Below the pieces are notes generated by a model. That model ran no database searches. It was not told where the DNA came from and was given only the letters and a program-made list of their open reading frames with translations. The position numbers were made by a program, and so were the translations under genes. DNA of 64,000 nucleotides from CAYWEM01 sp964457225 (GTDB lineage Bacteria; Acidobacteriota; Aminicenantia; UBA2199), in NCBI GenBank assembly GCA_964457225.1, contig CAYWEM010000012.1:29410-93409 (forward strand), written 5' to 3'. Positions 1 through 7,166 of this stretch are shown here, piece after piece (within the stretch, counting starts at the first letter, position 1; every line of letters starts with the position of its first letter).

Positions 1-195
1 GCAACGGACGGTGAGCTCTTACCTCACCTTTTCACCCTTACCCTCGAAAGGGCGGTCTGTTCTCTGTGACACTTTCCTGTTCCGCTCGCCTGGAGCGGAA
101 AGTTCCCGTTAGGAACCATCCTGCCCTGCGGAGCCCGGACTTTCCTCCCCCTTCATCAAGAAGAGGGCGATTCTTCATCCTCTTCCGAGTTTCCG
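1..195 (-). ncRNA. rnpB: RNase P RNA, bacterial class A, 5' portion (3' end outside window)
   Basis: Read on the minus strand, this stretch carries the conserved 5' core of RNase P RNA. It contains GAGGAAAGTCCGGGCTCC (about 148-131), CAGGGCAG, then an ACAGAGAACA/ACCGCC segment and GGTAAGGGTGAAAAGGTG before the GGTAAGAGCTCACCG element near position 10. These match, in order, the CR-I side and P4-to-P10/11 region of the E. coli M1 RNA type. The molecule is the catalytic subunit that trims tRNA 5' leaders. The 3' half, including the second half of P4 and the closing P1 strand, lies beyond position 1. The 5' end is placed near 195 because a TG-extended TATAAT sits at 210-202. A GAAGAGG/CCTCTTC pair at about 188-162 could be helix P3. 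The 5' end therefore overlaps the last codons of the upstream regulator gene. The identity is secure; the exact 5' base is an estimate. Confidence 0.9.
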
Positions 196-1547
196 GGAGT
201 AATTATATCATATGCGGCCATTTTCTTGTAGAGATTGCTGCGCGGCAGTTCGATTTCCCTGGCGGTACGGGCGATGTTGAAGGAAAATTCCTTCAGTTTT
301 TCGTTCAGGAAACACTTTTCAGAATTCTCCTTGAATTCCCGCCAGGTTCGGCTTGAAGGAATTTCGCCGGCCGCCGGGGGCTCGGAAACAAAACCCGACG
401 GCAGGTCCGCAAGGGTGATGGTTTCACCCGGAGACATGATCAGCAGGCGCTCGACTATGTTTCGCAGTTCACGTACGTTGCCCGGCCATGAATATCCCTG
501 GAAAGAAGCCAGGACTTCAGCCGAGAATTTTTTCCGACGGCGGTTGTTTTCCTCGGAAAAATAGGCCAGGAAATGTTCCACCAGGAGCGGAACGTCATCC
601 CGGCGCTCGCGCAAGGAAGGAGAATTGATGGGAATAACGTTCAGCCTGAAATAGAGATCTTCCCGAAAATTGCCTTCCCTGATTTCCCGGGCCAGGTCCT
701 TGTTGGTGGCGGCGATGATGCGCACGTCCACTTTTTTCACCTCGCTGGAACCAACGGGTTGCACTTCGCCTTCCTCCAGAACACGCAGCACCTTGGCCTG
801 GGCCTTCAGGCTCAGGTCACCGATTTCATCGAGAAAGATGGTGCCGCGGTGCGCGGTGTCAAACTTGCCGCTCTTTTTTTCATGGGCCCCGGTGAAAGAA
901 CCCTTTTCATGACCAAAAAGCTCGCTTTCAATGAGTTCATCCGGAATGGCCGCGCAATTGACCTGAACGAATTTCTGCCCCTTGCGCCGGGACAGGCGGT
1001 GAATCTCCCTGGCGATCAATTCCTTTCCGGTACCGCTTTCACCGTTTATCAACACCGTGGAATCAGTGCCGGCGACTCTTTCAATCAAATCCCGGAGTTG
1101 CATCATGACCCGGGATTGGCCGACCAGCGAGTACTTCTTTTCCCCCTGCTTGCGCAGCAGGAAGTTTTCCCGGCGCAAAGCCACCTTATCGGCAGCATTG
1201 CGCACGGCCAACAGGAGACGTTCCCGGGAAATGGGCTTTTCCAGGAAATCCAGGGCGCCCAGGCGGGCCGCCTGCAGCGCTTCATCTATGCCGGAGTGAC
1301 CTGATATCATGATAACTTCGGCCAGGGGATGTTCCGCGCGTATGGTTTTAAGGGCGGTCAGGCCGTCAATGCCGGGCATTTTCACATCGAGCAGGATTAT
1401 ATCCGGTTGCCCGGTGCCGACCATGGCGATGCCTTCCATGGCGTCGCGGGCCGTGTCAACCAGGTAATTCTCGTAACTCAGCACCATGCGTATTGATTCC
1501 AGAATGTTTTTCTCATCGTCTATGACCAGCACTTTGAATTGTTCCAT
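156..1547 (-). CDS. sigma-54-dependent response regulator (NtrC family)
   Basis: This protein of 463 aa has the full NtrC architecture. The receiver domain comprises residues 1-120, with acidic pocket D10-D11 and phosphoacceptor D54 in LLDVKMPGIDG. An AAA+ domain follows with Walker A GESGTGKE and a sigma-54 contact loop reading GSFTGA instead of the commoner GAFTGA. At the C-terminus is a Fis-type helix-turn-helix (SFNIARTAREIELPRSNLYKK in two parts). When phosphorylated it would activate RpoN promoters. No partner histidine kinase is in the window, so its signal is unknown; the spacing within the domains resembles NtrX-like regulators. The start at MEQFKVLVIDD is preferred over an upstream in-frame start at 1652. 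The upstream version would overlap tldE and add residues unrelated to a receiver, and a TG-extended -10 sits only 7 bases before this ATG. The tail is acidic and overlaps the rnpB 5' end. Confidence 0.93.
   Translation of the reverse strand: MEQFKVLVIDDEKNILESIRMVLSYENYLVDTARDAMEGIAMVGTGQPDIILLDVKMPGIDGLTALKTIRAEHPLAEVIMISGHSGIDEALQAARLGALDFLEKPISRERLLLAVRNAADKVALRRENFLLRKQGEKKYSLVGQSRVMMQLRDLIERVAGTDSTVLINGESGTGKELIAREIHRLSRRKGQKFVQVNCAAIPDELIESELFGHEKGSFTGAHEKKSGKFDTAHRGTIFLDEIGDLSLKAQAKVLRVLEEGEVQPVGSSEVKKVDVRIIAATNKDLAREIREGNFREDLYFRLNVIPINSPSLRERRDDVPLLVEHFLAYFSEENNRRRKKFSAEVLASFQGYSWPGNVRELRNIVERLLIMSPGETITLADLPSGFVSEPPAAGEIPSSRTWREFKENSEKCFLNEKLKEFSFNIARTAREIELPRSNLYKKMAAYDIITPGNSEEDEESPSS
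202..210 (-). promoter_or_regulatory. TG-extended -10 promoter for rnpB
   Basis: On the minus strand TGA-TATAAT occupies 210-202. It is a perfect -10 hexamer with the TGn extension and lies inside the 3' end of the sigma-54 regulator gene. Initiation about 7 bases downstream (near 195) puts the start roughly 48 nt before the GAGGAAAGTCC box. That is close to the distance from +1 to the same box in E. coli M1 RNA. No convincing -35 is seen, which is typical of extended -10 promoters. Confidence 0.55.
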
Positions 1548-1554
1548 ACTGCTG

Positions 1555-1563
1555 TTTATACCA
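1555..1563 (-). promoter_or_regulatory. TG-extended -10 just before the regulator start
   Basis: TGG-TATAAA lies at 1563-1555 on the minus strand, with 7 bases between the hexamer and the ATG at 1547. No ribosome binding site fits in that gap, so a transcript from here would be leaderless or nearly so. It lies in the short gap after tldE. Confidence 0.45.
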
Positions 1564-1593
1564 GAATCAAACCCGCAGGTACAGTAGAAAGCC

Positions 1594-2889
1594 TTATAAA
1601 ACGAACATACCGTCACGGCGGCGCCTGGCTGAACAAAGAAGATAGGGTGCACCGACCACGAAATTGCTCTTGAAAAATTTGATTTCCTTGGAAACCATCT
1701 GCACGCTGTTTAAAAAGGAAGCCGGGCTGGCCTGCAGTTGAAAATGTACCGCCTCGGAAAAATCACCGCCCTGGAAGAGATAGCCGTAGAGCGAATAAAC
1801 ATCTCCGGTCCCGAAGCCACTATCGGTCCTGCGGCCCGCCCTGGTGACCAGGATGCCGCGGCCGGATTCGGAAATCAGCCTGTCCAGCGGATAAGCCGAG
1901 GGTTTTACCACCAGGTTTGAAAAAAGAGTCCTGGGCACCAGCGTGCGCGGATCCCGGAAACCGTTTCCCCCGCCCTGTTTACCGCCGGCAAAAGCACTCT
2001 CCAGGTCGGAAATCGTAGCCGAAAAAACCCCCTTGTTCAGCAAAACCTTTTCCCGGGCTGTAACACCCTCATCATCAAAGGGTACTGAACCCGGCCGTGC
2101 TTCCAGCCGGGGATGATCAGCCAAGGTCAGGACCGGAGCCGCTGCCCCCGGTTTTTTCCCGGCTGTTTCAGTCAGGCTGAAAAGATCGGCGCAATCGGCG
2201 ACCAGCACCGCCGCTGCTTCCGGGGCCAGGATCAGGTTGCCGCCGCTGTTATTCGGCGGGGCTTGATCAGTTATTGAATTCAGCAGGTTCTGAGCCCGGG
2301 CTACCAGGTTGAACGGGTTTATCTGGTTGAAGAAAACCGTGTCTTCAGCAATCTCAATGACCCGGTCCCGGCTGGAGAAAAACAGGCGCAGAGAAAAAAG
2401 CGATTTCTTGTATTTTCCGGAAAAGCCCCGGGAGTTCAGCAGGTGGATTTTCCTGAGTTGCCGGTGAAAACTGAGGTTGAGCATTTTCAAACCGGGAAAG
2501 GAAACCAGGGCTTCGGAAACTGCTTCACGAACGGCACTCAACTGGTCACGCTCATCCGCATTCACGGCTCCGTCAAACACGCGCAAGGGTTCGGCGACGA
2601 GGCGATCCGGCAACAGGGAACCGTAGTTACGGCCCCGCCTGGGCATCACCGCGGAACGTATGCGGTTAAATGCGTTGGCCGCGCTTTTCCAGTCAGGTTT
2701 TCCCAGGGCGAAGTGAACCGGGTCTCCCTGCTCCCAGAAACAGCGAACCGCGATCCGGTCAAACTGGGAACCGTGTTTCTGGATGCCGGCCGACCCTTCC
2801 TGCCAGGAAAGACGTTCTCCGCTTTCACGGAACACTTCCACCACGCTGAATCCGGCATTCAATCCCATTTCCAGCAGGCGTTCCATCAT
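1594..2889 (-). CDS. tldE: TldE/PmbA-family protease subunit
   Basis: At 431 aa this belongs to the TldD/TldE family. It lacks the HExxxH motif carried by its neighbour TldD, as expected for the non-catalytic TldE (PmbA) partner. Recognisable features are the N-terminal SVVEVFRESGERLSW segment, a middle LAPEAAAVLV stretch, and the C-terminal half with VPFDDEGV and GGDFSEAVHFQLQ, which match the PmbA fold. TldD and TldE form a heterodimeric metalloprotease that degrades unfolded peptides and matures some RiPP precursors or CcdA-type antitoxins. The start codon ATGATG overlaps the TldD stop by 4 bases, so the two are translationally coupled. No RiPP precursor is evident nearby, so a housekeeping role is more likely. 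Confidence 0.88.
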   Translation of the reverse strand: MMERLLEMGLNAGFSVVEVFRESGERLSWQEGSAGIQKHGSQFDRIAVRCFWEQGDPVHFALGKPDWKSAANAFNRIRSAVMPRRGRNYGSLLPDRLVAEPLRVFDGAVNADERDQLSAVREAVSEALVSFPGLKMLNLSFHRQLRKIHLLNSRGFSGKYKKSLFSLRLFFSSRDRVIEIAEDTVFFNQINPFNLVARAQNLLNSITDQAPPNNSGGNLILAPEAAAVLVADCADLFSLTETAGKKPGAAAPVLTLADHPRLEARPGSVPFDDEGVTAREKVLLNKGVFSATISDLESAFAGGKQGGGNGFRDPRTLVPRTLFSNLVVKPSAYPLDRLISESGRGILVTRAGRRTDSGFGTGDVYSLYGYLFQGGDFSEAVHFQLQASPASFLNSVQMVSKEIKFFKSNFVVGAPYLLCSARRRRDGMFVL

Positions 2890-4133
2890 CCACCCGCCGG
2901 AATCACGGTCATGGAGGCGATTTTAACCGTGGGCTGGCCCACCCGAACCGAGACGGTATCACCGTTTTTATGACAATAGCTCATGCCCCGGTCGTAACGA
3001 AAATCATCACCGATCGCCTGTATCCCGTTCAAAACATCCCTGATATTCCCGGCTATCAGCAGGGGGCCAAGCGATCCGGTCAGGCGCCCGTTCTCAATGG
3101 CAAAAGCTTCACCGACTCTGAAGTAAAACCGGCCGCCCCGCAAAGCCACCCGCCCGCTGGAGAATTCCAGCGCCAGAATGCCCCGCCCGGTACCGCCTAC
3201 TATATCGTCACTCCTGGTCTTCCCATTCTGAACCAGCAATCCGAACATGCGCGGCTGAGGAAGCTTTTGGAAGTCTTCAAGGCGGGCATGGCCGGCCTGT
3301 TCCAGGCCAAGCAGATAGGCATGGCGCCTGTCGCTGATAAAAGAGCGCAACACTCCCTTTTCAATCAGGATCTGCTCTCTTCTCGGACTGCCTTCATCGT
3401 CATGACTGATACCGCTGAAAAAAGTATCCTGGACGTCTCCGCTGCAAACCGTCAATTCGCTGGACATTATCTGCCGGCCAAGATCGTCTGAACTGAAAGG
3501 TGAAAGCCCCTGCAGCACGTAATCGGCCTCCAGGCTGTGGCCCAGTATTTCATGAAAAAGCATGGCGCCCTCACCGGAACTCAGAACCACAGGCATTACT
3601 TCCCCGGAATCTGGCAACCAGTTGTGCACCTGGGGCAATCGCTCCAGCAACCGGTTGAAAATCCCGCTCAGGTTGAAATCCGGACCGTCATGACGTCCCT
3701 CTCCGGCGGCCAGCCAGTGGCGGCCCTTTTTCACCCGGACCAGCAGGCTGAAATGACAGAACAGATTGAGCGCTGGTTTAGCTGAGCCGCAAGTCACCAG
3801 GCGCCGGTTATGACGGGCCCGGTAGAGTACCTGCCAGTCATCCCATTTTTCCACTTGCAGCCAGCGGAGAAGAGAGGAGTTGTCTTCCAGTATCCGCCCG
3901 GGTTCCAGTACCGGATGATCTTCATCGGGTACGTTCAGAAATGCGCGCGGCAGGACTTTGGCCGCGGCGGAAGGGGAGGCCAGAGGAAGAGAATAGCTTT
4001 CTCCAGGTTTTTCCCTGACCAGCAGGCCTGCTTTTTCACGGAGACGAAATTCCCGGCGGTCACGGTTCTTGTGCAGGCTGTAATGAACAGCCTGCTCTTT
4101 TTCCAGCAGGTAGATCGGCCAGGAATCAGACAT
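2886..4133 (-). CDS. tldD: TldD-family metalloprotease, catalytic subunit
   Basis: This 415-aa protein contains the signature FHEILGHSLEAD near residue 215, the HExxxH zinc site of TldD. Downstream are conserved family segments such as DDEGSPRREQILIEKGVL, GTGRG and FYFRVGEAFAIENGRLTG. It is shorter than E. coli TldD (about 480 aa), mainly in the N-terminal half, where sequence is also most divergent. It forms the active subunit with TldE, encoded immediately downstream with a 4-base overlap. The start at 4133 has a distant GGAG (12 bases) and a TAAAAT hexamer 6 bases upstream (4145-4140), so it may be read from a leaderless message. The function is well supported; the natural substrate cannot be read from the sequence. 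Confidence 0.9.
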   Translation of the reverse strand: MSDSWPIYLLEKEQAVHYSLHKNRDRREFRLREKAGLLVREKPGESYSLPLASPSAAAKVLPRAFLNVPDEDHPVLEPGRILEDNSSLLRWLQVEKWDDWQVLYRARHNRRLVTCGSAKPALNLFCHFSLLVRVKKGRHWLAAGEGRHDGPDFNLSGIFNRLLERLPQVHNWLPDSGEVMPVVLSSGEGAMLFHEILGHSLEADYVLQGLSPFSSDDLGRQIMSSELTVCSGDVQDTFFSGISHDDEGSPRREQILIEKGVLRSFISDRRHAYLLGLEQAGHARLEDFQKLPQPRMFGLLVQNGKTRSDDIVGGTGRGILALEFSSGRVALRGGRFYFRVGEAFAIENGRLTGSLGPLLIAGNIRDVLNGIQAIGDDFRYDRGMSYCHKNGDTVSVRVGQPTVKIASMTVIPAGG

Positions 4134-4228
4134 GGATCAATTTTACTCCAAGCCGGACGGAAATGAAACGACCTTACCCGCCGGATTCTCCATTTTGTGT
4201 ATCGAGGGATAAGCAGCCTGTTTTTTTA

Positions 4229-4237
4229 TGCTATAAT
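4229..4237 (+). promoter_or_regulatory. TG-extended -10 promoter of the sulfotransferase gene
   Basis: TGC-TATAAT at 4229-4237 is a perfect extended -10. The ATG follows after only 5 bases, so transcription would begin at or beside the start codon. Confidence 0.55.
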
Positions 4238-4242
4238 TGAAC

Positions 4243-4950
4243 ATGCAAGATAACAGAATGAACACGCCAATTGAGACAGCGTCCCCGGCCGAACTGCAAC
4301 CCCTGGTACTGAAAAACTCGATAATCGTGGCCGGGCATCCCCGCTCCGGAACATCCCTGGCCTGCCAGTTACTGGCGTCGGCCGGGGTGGTTTTCCCCAT
4401 GGACACTCCAGCCGACATCTACAATCCCGAAGGTTACTTCGAACTCCTGGCCGCCAAGGAACTGGAAAAGTCCCTGCTGCGGGAAGCCATGACCGACGAA
4501 AACATCAGGTCCATGAACTCCGTTATCAGGCAGCTCAACCAAACCGGCAAGCTGACCGGACTCAAGATAGTGCACATTCCAGCTCTTTTTTTCTACCGCC
4601 ACCTGGCCAAGAACCTTCGTCTCGTGTTGGTCTTCCGACATCCCGCCGATGTCAGCTCATCGATGCTGAGACGGGGTATTTCCCAGTTCATGCTGAACTG
4701 GTTCGACAACAACAACGCCCTGGTAGCAGCTTATGAAAACAACCCCAAGGCGATCATAGTCAGCTACGAATCAATGCTCAGGGGCGGCCCGGCACTCGGC
4801 AAGCTGTTCATGAAAATCGGGCTGAAAATTGACGGCAGCGTGGCGCGCCGGGAACATCGCACCCAGCAGGGCAGCCGCATGATGCTTGAAGAGCGTGATA
4901 AAAAACTCTACAAGCTCCTGTTGCGACTGGAAAAGGAATGCCTGCCTTGA
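4243..4950 (+). CDS. sulfotransferase family protein
   Basis: This 235-aa protein opens with a PAPS 5'-phosphosulfate-binding loop, AGHPRSGTSL, at residues 30-39. Further on it has VLVFRHPADVSSSMLRRG, the usual 3'-phosphate-binding segment with Arg and Ser. It would transfer sulfate from PAPS to an alcohol or amine acceptor. The closest style is the short bacterial Sulfotransfer_1/3 type often found with surface glycan genes, but no such genes are adjacent here, so the acceptor is unknown. An in-frame TTG at 4237 and a second ATG at 4258 exist. The ATG at 4243 is preferred because an extended -10 ends 5 bases before it and no ribosome binding site precedes any candidate. The next gene follows after 27 bases and is probably co-transcribed. 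Confidence 0.82.
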   Translation: MQDNRMNTPIETASPAELQPLVLKNSIIVAGHPRSGTSLACQLLASAGVVFPMDTPADIYNPEGYFELLAAKELEKSLLREAMTDENIRSMNSVIRQLNQTGKLTGLKIVHIPALFFYRHLAKNLRLVLVFRHPADVSSSMLRRGISQFMLNWFDNNNALVAAYENNPKAIIVSYESMLRGGPALGKLFMKIGLKIDGSVARREHRTQQGSRMMLEERDKKLYKLLLRLEKECLP

Positions 4951-4977
4951 AGAGAGGAAACGGAGGAATCATCGATC

Positions 4978-5247
4978 ATGTCGGAAAAAATTTTCGTTGA
5001 AGAGAAACTGGATGTCTGTGATGAAGAAGCACAGCATTTTTTCTCAAACCTGGCCTGCTTTCACGTCAATCCCGAAGAAATCTGTTTCGGACTTGGGATC
5101 CGCGATTTCAACGAAGCAAGCCGGGTGCATATCCACACCTATGTACACCTGACCATCCCCCATTTCCTGCGTTTCGCTCAACTGGTCAACAAGCAGATAG
5201 ATTTTCTGGTCGAAAAGGGAGTAGTCTCCCGCGAACCGGAACAATAG
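4978..5247 (+). CDS. DUF3467-like small protein
   Basis: This 89-aa protein has the outline of DUF3467: a short acidic N-terminus, a SNLACFHVNPEEICFGLGI strand segment, then HIHTYVHLTIPHFLRFAQLV followed by a helical tail. In that family an 'N-H-E' strand pair precedes a helix used as a small beta-alpha module. There is no signal peptide or membrane segment. GGAGG lies 11 bases before the ATG. It follows the sulfotransferase by 27 bases in the same direction. The match is by pattern and rather weak; the biochemical function of the family is not known to me. Confidence 0.6.
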   Translation: MSEKIFVEEKLDVCDEEAQHFFSNLACFHVNPEEICFGLGIRDFNEASRVHIHTYVHLTIPHFLRFAQLVNKQIDFLVEKGVVSREPEQ

Positions 5248-5265
5248 TCTTTTACTGATATTCAG

Positions 5266-5284
5266 CCCGCCGCAATCAGGCGGG
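5266..5284. terminator. GC-rich stem-loop between convergent genes
   Basis: CCCGCC (5266-5271) and GGCGGG (5279-5284) form a six-pair stem with a 7-base loop. It sits between the convergent ends of the DUF3467-like gene and rho. There is no clear T-run on either side, so a factor-independent terminator is possible but not proven. Confidence 0.35.
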
Positions 5285-5309
5285 TCCGCAAAATGGTTTT
5301 CAGCAAAGC

Positions 5310-6578
5310 TCAGGACATACCCTGAGACATCATCTTGACAAAGTCCGCATTGGTCTTGGTCTTGGAGAGCTTGTCGTTCAGCAGTTCCATGGCTTCCACC
5401 TCGGACATCTGGGACAGGACCTTGCGCAGCACCCAGATCTTGTTGAGCTCCTCGCGCTCGATCAACAGTTCTTCCTTGCGGGTGCCGGACCTGAAGAGGT
5501 CGATGGCCGGGAAAACCCGCTTGTCAACCAGGCGCCGATCAAGGTTGATTTCCATGTTGCCGGTGCCCTTGAATTCTTCGAAGATGACTTCGTCCATTCG
5601 ACTGCCGGTGTCTACCAGGGCTGTAGCCAGAATGGTCAAACTGCCGCCGCCCTCGATGTTGCGGGCCGAGCCGAAAAACTTCTTGGGTTTATTGAGGGCA
5701 CTGGCGTCAATTCCGCCCGAGAGCACCTTACCGGAAGCCGGGGTTATCGAGTTGTGGGCCCGGGCCAGGCGGGTGATCGAATCGAGCAGTATGACCACGT
5801 CCTTGCCCATTTCCACCATGCGCTTGGCCTTGTCAAGCACGATGTCGGCCACCTTGGTGTGACGCATCGGGATTTCGTCGAAAGTGGAAGCAATGACCTC
5901 ACCCTTGACGTTGCGGCTCATATCGGTCACTTCTTCGGGCCTTTCGTCTATCAGCAGAACGATCAGGGAGATTTCCGGGTGATTTACCTCGATGGCCTTG
6001 GCAATCGCCTGCAGGATCATGGTCTTGCCGGTACGGGGAGCAGCCACGATCAGGCCGCGTTGTCCTTTTCCGATCGGCGTCAGCAGGTTGAGTACCCGAC
6101 CGGTAAGTTCATTGGTGGCGGTTTCCAGGTTGATCTTTTCCTCCGGGTAGAGCGGCGTCAGCTTTTCAAAGCGCACGTTGCGCCTTTTTTCCATTACGAA
6201 CATCGGATCTTCTGAATTCACCGCCTCGATGGTCAGCAGGGCAAAGTACTTTTCTCCTGTTTTAGGAGGTCTCACTGATCCGGAAACCGTGTCACCGGTG
6301 CGCAGATCGAACTTGTTGACCTGGGAAGGAGAAACGTAGATGTCTTCAGGGCTGGTCAGGTATGAGTATTCCTGGAACCTGAGAAAACCGTATCCTTCAG
6401 GATGCACTTCAATTACGCCCTCGGCGAAAAGTTTGCCGTTGCTGCGGGCCTGGGCGTCAAGTATCTTGAAAAAGAGAGAATTCTTGTCAGTGACGTCACT
6501 GTCTTCAACCGACAGTTCAGCGACCACTTTCTTCAATTCGGTTACCTTCATCCCCTGTAAATCTTTCAATGAATACAT
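5310..6578 (-). CDS. rho: transcription termination factor Rho
   Basis: At 422 aa (E. coli Rho has 419) this is a standard Rho without large insertions. Residues 1-45 are the Rho N-terminal helix domain. Residues 50-125 form the cold-shock-like RNA-binding domain with VHPEGYGFLRF (RNP1-type). The ATPase follows with Walker A AAPRTGKT at 179-186, Walker B VILLIDERPEEV/VVILLDSITRL, the Q-loop region GKVLSGGIDASAL and the R-loop region NIEGGGSLTILATALVDTGSRMDEVIFEEFKGTGN. It is the hexameric RNA translocase that ends transcription. The start at MYSLKDLQ is chosen over an upstream in-frame ATG at 6617. AGGAGAG lies 6 bases before this one, and the longer form would overlap ysxC. It is the last gene of the tig-clpP-clpX-lon-ysxC-rho run, 2 bases after ysxC. 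Confidence 0.98.
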   Translation of the reverse strand: MYSLKDLQGMKVTELKKVVAELSVEDSDVTDKNSLFFKILDAQARSNGKLFAEGVIEVHPEGYGFLRFQEYSYLTSPEDIYVSPSQVNKFDLRTGDTVSGSVRPPKTGEKYFALLTIEAVNSEDPMFVMEKRRNVRFEKLTPLYPEEKINLETATNELTGRVLNLLTPIGKGQRGLIVAAPRTGKTMILQAIAKAIEVNHPEISLIVLLIDERPEEVTDMSRNVKGEVIASTFDEIPMRHTKVADIVLDKAKRMVEMGKDVVILLDSITRLARAHNSITPASGKVLSGGIDASALNKPKKFFGSARNIEGGGSLTILATALVDTGSRMDEVIFEEFKGTGNMEINLDRRLVDKRVFPAIDLFRSGTRKEELLIEREELNKIWVLRKVLSQMSEVEAMELLNDKLSKTKTNADFVKMMSQGMS

Positions 6579-6580
6579 GA

Positions 6581-7162
6581 TCAACTCTCCTGTAAAACGC
6601 TGTTGATTTGTTCCCAAATCATTTCCCTGTCCGGAACACGTTTACTCGAAAAGGTCAAGGAAAGCAAGTTAAATTTTTCTTTGAGTAAGGTGATCTGATG
6701 GCGCGATTTGGAAAAAGATATCTTATCACTCTTGGTCAGGATTGTCAACAGCGGCAGTTTAAAAGGAGCGATTTGCTCCAGGAAGAGCAGATCAAGCTCA
6801 CCAGGACCAAGTCGGATATCCACCAGCAGCAGCACCAGTTTTATGCCACTGCTGTTTCGAAAAAAAGCGTTCATCAAATCAGCCACCCGCCGCTTCTCGG
6901 TCTGGGAAATCCGGGCATATCCATAACCGGGCAAGTCGACCAGGTAGAAACTGTCATTAACCAAGTAATAATTGACACTAAGGGTTTTCCCGGGTTTTCC
7001 GGAAGTACGGGCCAATTGCCGGCGCCGGCCGCAGATCGAATTGAGCAGGGTCGATTTTCCGACATTGGAACGTCCCACCAGGATAATCATGGGCTTGCCA
7101 TCAAGCAGTAACTGACTCTTGTTGAAAGCCGTGGCGGCCAGGACTATTTCCCTGCGGGACAT
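6581..7162 (-). CDS. ysxC: ribosome biogenesis GTPase YsxC/EngB
   Basis: This 193-aa TRAFAC-class GTPase has all the G motifs of the EngB family: G1 GRSNVGKST (residues 30-38), G2 around GKT, G3 DLPGYG, G4 TKSD and a G5-like FSSK near the C-terminus. EngB acts in 50S subunit assembly. The gene lies 4 bases after lon and 2 bases before rho, the usual lon-ysxC arrangement. Length and motif spacing are normal for the family, with no extra domain. Confidence 0.96.
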   Translation of the reverse strand: MSRREIVLAATAFNKSQLLLDGKPMIILVGRSNVGKSTLLNSICGRRRQLARTSGKPGKTLSVNYYLVNDSFYLVDLPGYGYARISQTEKRRVADLMNAFFRNSSGIKLVLLLVDIRLGPGELDLLFLEQIAPFKLPLLTILTKSDKISFSKSRHQITLLKEKFNLLSLTFSSKRVPDREMIWEQINSVLQES

Positions 7163-7166
7163 TGAC

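Noticed and set aside
573..1304. Plus-strand open frame of 243 aa inside the response regulator gene
   Set aside because: It is antisense to a gene with clear receiver and AAA+ motifs and has no ribosome binding site or domain. Similar antisense frames over rho, lon, clpX, the RND permease, GH57 and mfd were dropped for the same reason.
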